NCBI RefSeq assembly: GCF_030818575.1
Contig: NZ_JAUTAL010000001.1
Span: 1,054,001-1,118,000 of the forward strand
Origin: Chryseobacterium camelliae
GTDB lineage: Bacteria; Bacteroidota; Bacteroidia; Flavobacteriales; Weeksellaceae
Length of the DNA stretch: 64,000 bases
Reading direction: 5' to 3'
The position numbers and the translations under genes are program-made. The notes under the pieces were generated by a model that ran no database searches, had not been told where the DNA came from, and saw nothing but the letters and a program-made list of their open reading frames with translations. Positions 15,853 to 22,624 of the stretch are shown piece after piece (the first letter of the stretch is position 1; each line of letters starts with the position of its first letter).

Positions 15853-17634
15853 ATGAGAAAAACTAATAATAAGCATTGGGAACAACCTAATTTAGATTGT
15901 TTGCTTTTTTTCGCTCAATCTATTGATGAAATGCTTTTTGATTATACTTTAGATTCCTATAAACCATTGGCGCTAAATAGTAGATTATTGTGTATAGAAT
16001 GTTTAAATATACTTGAGGAGATTAAAGGAGATTTTATGCCTAAGCGAAATCTATCATCCATCATAGAAGAGTTAAAGTGGAGCCTTAATCGAGATATTGC
16101 TGCTAAAGAATTACTAGGTAAAAAATTTGAGTACTATTTAAGACAATTAAATCCAAATGAAATTAGGTTAAAAGAGCTTGAAATAATAATAAATCATATA
16201 TACGGTTTTTTTGATGATAAAAAATACTTAGAGCAAATAAAAATAAATTTAATCAAATTAATTAAAGGCAATAAGGAAAAGAAAAATATAAAAAAGCTAG
16301 CTAGCTACTATGTTTCTGAATTAATCAATTATGGATATAATCCAAATCAGATATATTTTCAAAATAATAATTTTTTCTTTAATCAATCAAAAATTATCGA
16401 TAAAGTTGAAAATATTAATGATTTTTTTAACATTTTTGACTTTGAAGTAAAGGAGTTTACTGTTGTTTTTATTGGTAGCTATATATTTACCCAATTTAAA
16501 GATACATTAAATAGATTTGATATAGTAGTAACTAAAAATTACTCATGTTTTTCTAACTTGCAAGAGGATAAAAACTTCAAAAAAAGTCGAAAGAATAACG
16601 AATCATTTATCATCAGTAGTAAAATTAAAGATTTTGATCATCATTCTGCTAAAGTACAGGCCGAGAAATTCCTTGAACAAGCTGTAAATTTGTTTAACTT
16701 TTATCATCATAAACAGAAACCGGAATTAAGAAAAAAAAGTGTTGTTGCAAGAAAAGAAGATAATTATGTTGTAGTAATAAATGAACCATTAAAGTCAATT
16801 CTTAAAACAAAATTTGAGGAGAACCCTGCAAGTGCTGCAATAAAAGTTGAACGCGTACTTAAAGATCTAAAGCTTAAAAGTGATTCATTATATCGTTTTT
16901 TAAGATGTGTTGATTTACATAGTGCTGCGTTATCTACTTCAGCTATTGAAAATCAAATACTTGATTTGTGGGCATCTATTGAAACGTTAATTCCCAAATC
17001 ATCAGAGCTAAATCAAGATAGAATAGTACAAATCACATCAAAGTTAATTCCTTTCTTACAAATTAATTATACTGATAAATTATTTAGGCAAATATTCCAA
17101 GACCTACAAAGTTGGAATAAAGCAAAAATGTTATCAATTCTTAATAAAGTAAAACATGATAATGCTAAAAACAACTTTGAAAAAACAGTTGCACTAATAA
17201 CTCTTAAAGAGAATTCAAATTTTAGGAATAGTATATATAATGATTTAGATGATTTTCCATTATTAAAATTTAGAATTTTTGAGTTAAATAGCGCATTCAA
17301 ATCTCCTGCAACAATCAAAAAATCTTTAAATAGTCATAAGCAAAAATTAGAGTGGCATTTAAGACGTATTTATAGAACAAGAAGTTTAATTGTACATTCA
17401 GGAACATACCCATCTTACACAACAATCTTAATAGAGCATCTACATTATTATCTAGATATTTTTTTATCAAAAATCATATATTATTCTAGTCAAAAAAAAT
17501 TTGTCTCGATAGAAGAAATAGTTTTGGAAATGAAAATTAATATTGAATATCATTCTGAATTACTAGAAAAGCATATTAGTGAAGAATTAACTATAAAAAA
17601 TTATAAAGAAGTTATCTTAGGAATCGAGAGTTAA
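15853..17634 (+). CDS. Large HEPN-type protein, candidate defence protein
   Basis: A 593-residue AT-rich-coded protein, no signal peptide. The last 140 residues look like an Apea-like HEPN domain: helices ENQILDLWASIETLIP (about 360-375) and a C-terminal RTRSLIVHSGTYPS with the motif Arg510-x4-His515, matching the Rx4-6H signature of HEPN ribonucleases. The upstream 350 residues (many Lys, Asn, Ile) have no family I can name. HEPN proteins often act in abortive infection or toxin-antitoxin systems; neighbours (ABC-type ATPase, XRE regulator) fit a defence island, but activity is inferred. Ends in a bidirectional terminator shared with the convergent gene. Confidence 0.7.
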   Translation: MRKTNNKHWEQPNLDCLLFFAQSIDEMLFDYTLDSYKPLALNSRLLCIECLNILEEIKGDFMPKRNLSSIIEELKWSLNRDIAAKELLGKKFEYYLRQLNPNEIRLKELEIIINHIYGFFDDKKYLEQIKINLIKLIKGNKEKKNIKKLASYYVSELINYGYNPNQIYFQNNNFFFNQSKIIDKVENINDFFNIFDFEVKEFTVVFIGSYIFTQFKDTLNRFDIVVTKNYSCFSNLQEDKNFKKSRKNNESFIISSKIKDFDHHSAKVQAEKFLEQAVNLFNFYHHKQKPELRKKSVVARKEDNYVVVINEPLKSILKTKFEENPASAAIKVERVLKDLKLKSDSLYRFLRCVDLHSAALSTSAIENQILDLWASIETLIPKSSELNQDRIVQITSKLIPFLQINYTDKLFRQIFQDLQSWNKAKMLSILNKVKHDNAKNNFEKTVALITLKENSNFRNSIYNDLDDFPLLKFRIFELNSAFKSPATIKKSLNSHKQKLEWHLRRIYRTRSLIVHSGTYPSYTTILIEHLHYYLDIFLSKIIYYSSQKKFVSIEEIVLEMKINIEYHSELLEKHISEELTIKNYKEVILGIES

Positions 17635-17782
17635 CTAGAAATATGAATTGTAGTAGCCACGATTTTATCTGACAGTTATGGTTTAAAAATAATTGTTAGT
17701 AATATAGATATTTGTTGTTCAAATTGGAAATGATTATTTTATAGTTATCATCTCACTATTTAAGATTTGATTAATTCAAATT

Positions 17783-17815
17783 AATAATTGCGGCTTTTTG
17801 ACCGCAATTATTTAA
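17783..17815. terminator. Bidirectional terminator
   Basis: Perfect 11-bp stem AATAATTGCGG / CCGCAATTATT with an 8-base loop, between the convergent HEPN-type gene (stop 17634) and the 301-residue gene (stop 17824). A-rich and T-rich flanks allow use on both strands. Confidence 0.75.
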
Positions 17816-17823
17816 TCAATATT

Positions 17824-18729
17824 CTATCTTAAATCATCTAAATTCAGCTCCGGATAATTTTCCTTTGCATACCACACAAATTCATCCAGTGAACCTCTAA
17901 ATTTTTTAACGAAATCTATAAGTTCATCCTTAGGTTTTCTGTACGCTTTGTAAATTTTCTTAATAATAGCTTTCTGTGTGCCATTCTTCAATTTGAAGAT
18001 AAACTTACCATCTGAAGAAAGCGGTTTTTTTCTATTAAGAATTTCAAAAGCAAGATAATTTCTTGCAATAAACCAATTATATAAATTTGAGTAGGCTCTT
18101 CCTCCACTAATAATAAATTTTGGTAATAATATGATTGATTTACCTGCAAAATTTGGTAAATCAGCAGATTTTTTTTCCCACTTTTTAGCAATTGCATTAT
18201 AAAACTCAATCTTAACTGAAATTGTAGAAACTTTATGCCTTCTACATATTTTCAAAGTTGATTCAGCAAAAATATCTCTACAAACATTTGCGATAATATC
18301 TGACATAATATCTTGACCAATGCCTTTTACAAGTAGTAAGACAAAATGCGCTTCATTTGTAATTGCAATATTTTGTTTTGCCAATGAGTTATTTCTCAAA
18401 GCATCGTAAATTACTTCTGCTCTAACATCTGAAACTGCTTTGCCTTTGTTTCTATCGGAATATCCTAAATGATATTCATTTGGTTCGTGCAGATGAGAAA
18501 GAAATTCTATTCCCTCATTTCTTTTGTTTGGCTTAATAAAATCTCTATTGAGTTTTATTAAAAACTGATGTACTCTTTCATAGACTTTAAGAGCAACAGG
18601 ATTACTATGTTTATTATTTTCAATTAAGAATGGGCAAATAAATGCCTCTAAATCTTCCCCTAAAGGAATATCTACAAAGTCTATATCTTGATTTCTTAAC
18701 TTTGTAAAATAAGTATTAAATGTTTCCAT
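17824..18729 (-). CDS. Unknown 301-aa protein, possible defence or nuclease-associated family
   Basis: Cytoplasmic protein with no signal peptide. Recognisable stretches are HEPNEYHLGYSDRNKGKAVSD (about 80-100) and LLLVKGIGQDIMSDIIANV (about 130-148), followed by a basic, aromatic second half (KWEKKSADLPNFAGKSIILL, SGGRAYSNLYNWF) and a C-terminus KENYPELNLDDLR. I have a sense of a recurring family with the GIGxDxISD stretch in islands of many bacteria, but cannot name it or a function. It is transcribed against the HEPN-type gene and away from the DUF2188 remnant and ABC-type ATPase. AT content equals that of the island. Confidence 0.7.
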   Translation of the reverse strand: METFNTYFTKLRNQDIDFVDIPLGEDLEAFICPFLIENNKHSNPVALKVYERVHQFLIKLNRDFIKPNKRNEGIEFLSHLHEPNEYHLGYSDRNKGKAVSDVRAEVIYDALRNNSLAKQNIAITNEAHFVLLLVKGIGQDIMSDIIANVCRDIFAESTLKICRRHKVSTISVKIEFYNAIAKKWEKKSADLPNFAGKSIILLPKFIISGGRAYSNLYNWFIARNYLAFEILNRKKPLSSDGKFIFKLKNGTQKAIIKKIYKAYRKPKDELIDFVKKFRGSLDEFVWYAKENYPELNLDDLR

Positions 18730-18784
18730 TTTGTTATTTTATTAAATTGTTATTTCTCTGAACTTTTGTTCATCATCTATTTTT

Positions 18785-18800
18785 AATATATATATATATA
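18785..18800. repeat. AT dinucleotide run
   Basis: About eight TA units in a row in the 5' region of the 301-residue gene. Such tracts can vary in length by slippage and could modulate its promoter, but no -7 box was identified here. Confidence 0.6.
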
Positions 18801-18886
18801 ACTCATACCTAATTATTTTTAAATTTTGCTTTTCACCAACAGTGGAAAAACGTCACTGATAATTTGATTTCATTCATTTTTGATAA

Positions 18887-19108
18887 TTAGCCTTTTATAT
18901 CACTTGGATCATTACCATAACTATTTTTAGCTCTGACCTGGCCATCTTTTCCATGAATAAAGAGCTCAGATTCTTAATTGATAGCAATATTCCTTGCTTT
19001 ATCAATATCTTCTTTCTGTGTATTTGTAATTACGGTATTCTTTTGATTACCTGCTCCTTTTACTGCCCACTTTCCTTGATGCGGCACGACGTGTTGATTT
19101 TTTTTCAT
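18887..19108 (-). pseudogene. DUF2188 gene interrupted by an in-frame TAA
   Basis: Reading from the ATG at 19108 gives MKKNQHVVPHQGKWAVKGAG, then QKNTVITNTQKEDIDKARNIAIN, a TAA at 18974-18976 (codon 45), and without any shift of frame ESELFIHGKDGQVRAKNSYG and NDPSDIKG to a TAA at 18887. The whole is a textbook DUF2188 protein, in which the position of the stop normally reads Gln (CAA or CAG); one C-to-T change explains it. The reader should treat it as a recent pseudogene, or a suppressed or misread stop. DUF2188 proteins are small, of unknown role, common in mobile DNA. Confidence 0.85.
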
Positions 19109-19244
19109 GATAGAAAATTTTAATTTATTACAATTTTACTTTCAGTAATTAAGCAAGTGCATATTATCAGATAATTCGACTATTTTAAAAAAAAATGAGT
19201 TATCTATTACACTTTCTAATCATAATACGAAATTAGAACTATAC

Positions 19245-19303
19245 TACGCAATGATTTTGCGTACATGAAAGTTTTATGGAATTTTTTTGAAGAAAAATTC
19301 CAT
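19245..19303. promoter_or_regulatory. Two perfect inverted repeats upstream of the ABC-type ATPase gene
   Basis: First, TACGCAA / TTGCGTA around TGATT (19245-19263). Second, ATGGAATTTTT / AAAAATTCCAT with a 6-base loop (19276-19303), one base before the island-type promoter. The second may be a terminator insulating the promoter or an additional operator. Confidence 0.55.
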
Positions 19304-19304
19304 A

Positions 19305-19349
19305 TTACGGTTTCACGTATATTTATTATCGAAATAAATCTTATTATTG
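19305..19349 (+). promoter_or_regulatory. Island-type promoter 4: TTACGG-N4-ACGTAT, N21, TATTATTG
   Basis: TTACGGTTTCACGTAT (19305-19320; intact left arm, degenerate right arm), exactly 21 bases, then TATTATTG (19342-19349), one base off TAnnTTTG and 28 bases before the ATPase ATG. The spacing is the same as in the three other copies. Confidence 0.6.
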
Positions 19350-19377
19350 AAACTCATATTTTTTAAAATAAAAACCC

Positions 19378-21549
19378 ATGAAAATTATAAAATTAGATTT
19401 TGAAAATTGCTTCGGTATAGGAAAACTAAAACATGAATTTGATTTTAGTAAGGTTAATTCGTACCTTATTTATGCGCCGAACGGAACAATGAAAACTTCA
19501 TTCGCTAAAACATTTGATTTGATTTCTAAGAATGACAAAAAAGATCTTCCAAAAGATGTTGTGTATAATAAGAAGTCAAAATTTGAAATATTATCAGATG
19601 ACTTAGAAATAAATCCAGAGTCAATTTTTGTTATCAATGCGGAAGACAACTCGTATGATGCGACAAATAAAATAACATCATTTATAGCTCGTAAGGAACT
19701 TAAAGAAAAATATGATCAAATTTATTCTGAACTGAATACTGCTAAAGCTGAACTTTTAAAAAAGCTTAAAGCAATATCAAAGAGTACTGATTGTGAAGTT
19801 GAATACATGGGAACTTTTAGCAACGATTCTGATAAAAACTTCTTTGACGTATTATCCTCAAATGTGGATCAGCTTACTGAGGACTCAGATAAGGTTACAT
19901 TTAAGTATAATACAGTATTTGATACTAAAGGAATTGTAAAAAAATTCTTAGATAAAAATGAGAACTTGTTAGATGATTATGTAGAAAACTACAATCAAAT
20001 CCTTTCAAATTCCAAGTTATTTAAATTATCCGGTGATAATACTTTCGGAACCTATCAGGCAAATGAAATTATGAAATCCATAGAAGATAACTCTTACTTT
20101 GATGCCGGTCATAAATTTGTTTTGGAAGATGGAACAGAAATTACAGAATCATCACAATTAAAAGAAATATATAATGCAGAGCTTGAAAGAATTTTAGCTG
20201 ATGAGAAGTTAAAAGAATCTTTTAACAAAGTCGACAAAGCTATTGGAGCAAACGTAGATCTGAGGGCATTCAAACAGGTTATTGAGCAAGATAATTCCTT
20301 ATTGGTAAATTTAAAAGATTATGAAGGGTTCAAAAAGAAGGTTTGGACTAGCTTCGTGTCTGAGGTTAAGAATGATGCTGAAGCATTATCTGAAATGTAC
20401 GAAGAGAAAAAGAAAGAATTAGATATTATTATCTCAGAATCTAAAAAAGAGGTAGAACTATGGAAAGATATAATTAAAAAATTTAATGATAGATTTTATG
20501 TACCATTTGAAGTAAAAATGGGGAATCTGCAAGACGTAATTTTAAAAAGAGAAACAGCTAATTTGGTGTTTATTTTTACAGATAAAAATGAAGAATCTAA
20601 ACCCCAGACAAAAGAAAATTTATTAAAAATACTTAGTAAAGGTGAACAACGGGCATATTTTATTTTGCAGTTTTTGTTTGAGATAGAATCAAGAAAAAAT
20701 AATTCTAAGGAAACATTGCTAATCTTTGATGACATAGCAGACTCTTTTGATTATAAAAATAAATATGCTATAATCGAATATATTATTGAACTTCATCAAT
20801 CAGAAAAATTTAAATCACTCATTCTTACACATAACTTCGATTTTTATAGAACAATTGCATCACGATTAAACATGGATAAGCAAACATATATGACATCAAA
20901 AGATGAAAATCGAACGATAAATATTGTTGAAGGTTTGTATAAAAAAGATCTTTTTAAAGAGTTTTTGAAAAGTCCACATGATCCCAAAGTTTTCATAAGT
21001 CTTATCTCTTTTATTCGTAATATAATTGATTATTCAGATTCATCGGAGACAGATGACTGCATAAAACTTACAAGCTGCCTTCACGAAAAAACGAATTCAA
21101 AAGATATTACAATTGATGATGTTTTTACTATTTATAAGAATAGAATCACTAAATTGAAGGACAAGGAAGTTGATTTTGATAAAACTATTAAAATTCAGAA
21201 TTTTATTTTCGATACTGCGGATTCAATAATTGAAGAAAAAAACATCAATGAAATTTTGTTGGAAAATAAAATTACTTTGGCGATTGCTAGTAGATTAAAA
21301 GCTGAACAATATATGATATCTAAGTTGCCAGAAGCAGACCTTACTAAAATAAATCATGTTCAAACAAGAGTACTGTCTAATATGTACAAGAAAAAATATC
21401 CTACAAGTCTCAACTTAGGAATTATAGACAAGGTTAACCTAATGACACCTGAAAATATACATGTAAATTCATTTATGTACGAACCATTAATAGATATGTC
21501 CGTTTATCATTTACTTAATTTATATCAGGAAACCAAAAATCTGAAATAG
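19378..21549 (+). CDS. ABC/SMC-type AAA ATPase, 723 aa, candidate defence ATPase
   Basis: Cytoplasmic P-loop ATPase. Walker A is YAPNGTMKTS (residues 32-41, with Ala in place of the first Gly), followed by a long helical insertion (about 100-360, coiled coil likely), the ABC signature LSKGEQ (419-424), Walker B LLIFDD (447-452) and the H-loop LILTHNFDFY (481-490). This is the layout of RloC/PrrC-like and other COG-type single-chain ABC ATPases in phage defence. The last 220 residues (ending FMYEPLIDMSVYHLLNLYQE) may hold an effector but show no nuclease motif I can point to. AT-rich island codon use. Driven by the island-type promoter at 19305. Confidence 0.8.
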   Translation: MKIIKLDFENCFGIGKLKHEFDFSKVNSYLIYAPNGTMKTSFAKTFDLISKNDKKDLPKDVVYNKKSKFEILSDDLEINPESIFVINAEDNSYDATNKITSFIARKELKEKYDQIYSELNTAKAELLKKLKAISKSTDCEVEYMGTFSNDSDKNFFDVLSSNVDQLTEDSDKVTFKYNTVFDTKGIVKKFLDKNENLLDDYVENYNQILSNSKLFKLSGDNTFGTYQANEIMKSIEDNSYFDAGHKFVLEDGTEITESSQLKEIYNAELERILADEKLKESFNKVDKAIGANVDLRAFKQVIEQDNSLLVNLKDYEGFKKKVWTSFVSEVKNDAEALSEMYEEKKKELDIIISESKKEVELWKDIIKKFNDRFYVPFEVKMGNLQDVILKRETANLVFIFTDKNEESKPQTKENLLKILSKGEQRAYFILQFLFEIESRKNNSKETLLIFDDIADSFDYKNKYAIIEYIIELHQSEKFKSLILTHNFDFYRTIASRLNMDKQTYMTSKDENRTINIVEGLYKKDLFKEFLKSPHDPKVFISLISFIRNIIDYSDSSETDDCIKLTSCLHEKTNSKDITIDDVFTIYKNRITKLKDKEVDFDKTIKIQNFIFDTADSIIEEKNINEILLENKITLAIASRLKAEQYMISKLPEADLTKINHVQTRVLSNMYKKKYPTSLNLGIIDKVNLMTPENIHVNSFMYEPLIDMSVYHLLNLYQETKNLK

Positions 21550-21566
21550 AAATATTTTATAATCTA

Positions 21567-21597
21567 TTTGATAAGTGGTAAAATAAAAATACATTTG
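21567..21597 (+). promoter_or_regulatory. Promoter of the 42-aa ORF
   Basis: TTTG (21567-21570), 19 bases, TACATTTG (21590-21597): a full match to the Bacteroidota consensus at the preferred spacing. Starts 18 bases after the ATPase stop. Confidence 0.7.
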
Positions 21598-21656
21598 TAA
21601 ATGCAGACAAGTCATAAGGGTGGATGTTATAATTATTAACTTAAACCCCATTTATT

Positions 21657-21785
21657 ATGACAACATGTGTACAATGTGCTGGTGGGAAACCAGTGTTCGT
21701 GAGAGCTTATACTAGAATGCGCTTAGGCCGTTTAGAAAATGTAATCCAACATTGCAGATCTTTATCAGGTCAACACAGAAATTAG
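21657..21785 (+). CDS. Small basic protein, 42 aa
   Basis: ORF MTTCVQCAGGKPVFVRAYTR, then MRLGRLENVIQHCRSLSGQH and RN. It has its own consensus promoter (21567) and its stop opens a terminator stem (21785), so it is a complete small transcription unit. The CVQC pair and the basic VRAYTR segment resemble the KGYTKKDGT motif end of the island lipoprotein only loosely. Too short for most gene finders; family not known. Confidence 0.5.
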   Translation: MTTCVQCAGGKPVFVRAYTRMRLGRLENVIQHCRSLSGQHRN

Positions 21786-21817
21786 AAGCAGAGTTTAATT
21801 ACTTTGCTTCTTTTTTT
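21785..21817 (+). terminator. Terminator after the 42-aa ORF
   Basis: Stem GAAGCAGAG / CTTTGCTTC (one G-T wobble), 8-base loop, seven Ts. On the minus strand it lies next to the DUF1905 stop. Confidence 0.8.
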
Positions 21818-21819
21818 AT

Positions 21820-22203
21820 TTAGATTTTCTTAATTCTAATAATAAGTATTGTTTCATCCGGGATTTCAGCGGGAGCCTGATCTTCATACAGCGTAATGTG
21901 CACGGTATCGCCTTCCCGTTTTTTAATTTTTTTCCTGATTTCAGATTTCACAGGAAGGAAAAGCAGGCCGCTGCCCATCGGCTGGAGATGATAACTCCTG
22001 ATCTCGCAGCCGTCGACGGTTCCGCAGACCCGTACCCAGCCGAAGGGTGTATCTTTACCGGGCTCCACTTCAGGAATCCGGACGAAGGTCCAGCCTCCTT
22101 TTCCCTGGAATTTTTCAAGGACGGCTGTTTTGTCAACTAAGGTTTTTTCTTTTTCATCATTCGTGGATGCTGATACAAAAATAGAGCAGGGGATTGACAA
22201 CAT
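21820..22203 (-). CDS. DUF1905 domain protein
   Basis: About 100 residues match the DUF1905 pattern: AVLEKFQGKGGWTFVRIPE, the middle GWVRVCGTVDGCEIRSYHLQ and the basic end PVKSEIRKKIKKREGDTVHI. These small beta-barrel proteins have no settled function; some are fused to YdeI/OmpD-associated domains. The start is uncertain: the only ATG in frame (22203) adds an unusual hydrophobic N-terminus (MLSIPCSIFVSAST) not typical for the family, and a TATTTTTG box occurs inside it, so a non-ATG start further in is possible. GC content is back to the chromosomal level, marking the end of the island. Confidence 0.85.
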   Translation of the reverse strand: MLSIPCSIFVSASTNDEKEKTLVDKTAVLEKFQGKGGWTFVRIPEVEPGKDTPFGWVRVCGTVDGCEIRSYHLQPMGSGLLFLPVKSEIRKKIKKREGDTVHITLYEDQAPAEIPDETILIIRIKKI

Positions 22204-22624
22204 AATGTCAGCATGGATTCCACTTTTTTCTGCCGGTTACATCATCCTGAAAAGCACGCTGCCGGATCCGGTCACCAGGTCTAAAAATCATCAGATCAAA
22301 CTTCCTTTTCCATGGATTTTTTTCACAGATAAGTATTTTGAAATAATGCTGTTTGCTAGTTAAAAAAACTTTTATAAAAGTATAATCTGGTGTTTTTTTA
22401 TAAATTTCAGGTCTTGAAATAGGTTAAATTCCCCGAAAACATAACGTAAGGTTATAAATAATATAAATAATTATGTGTTTTTAGGTTTAAAATTTTTCTT
22501 ATTTTTGAATATTTGTAAAATAATTGTTACTTAAATTGGTAATTTTGTATTTAATTGACTTTTATTTTAGTAAATATTAATTATTTTAAATACATTTGGT
22601 ACTTAACTTTTAAACTTTTCATGA
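22204..22624. other. Intergenic region, right flank of the island
   Basis: No convincing gene. Up to about 22360 the sequence is GC-balanced, as if it were part of old coding DNA; from 22370 it is very AT-rich and holds the promoter region of the T9SS protein. No tRNA, integrase or attachment-site repeat was seen. Confidence 0.4.
22591..22598 (+). promoter_or_regulatory. -7 box for the T9SS protein gene
   Basis: TACATTTG, 26 bases before the ATG. No TTTG stands at the right distance upstream, so only half of the promoter is supported. Confidence 0.4.

Noticed and set aside
13958..21817. Integrase or tRNA attachment site bordering the island
   Set aside because: No tRNA, integrase or matching direct repeats were found at either edge.
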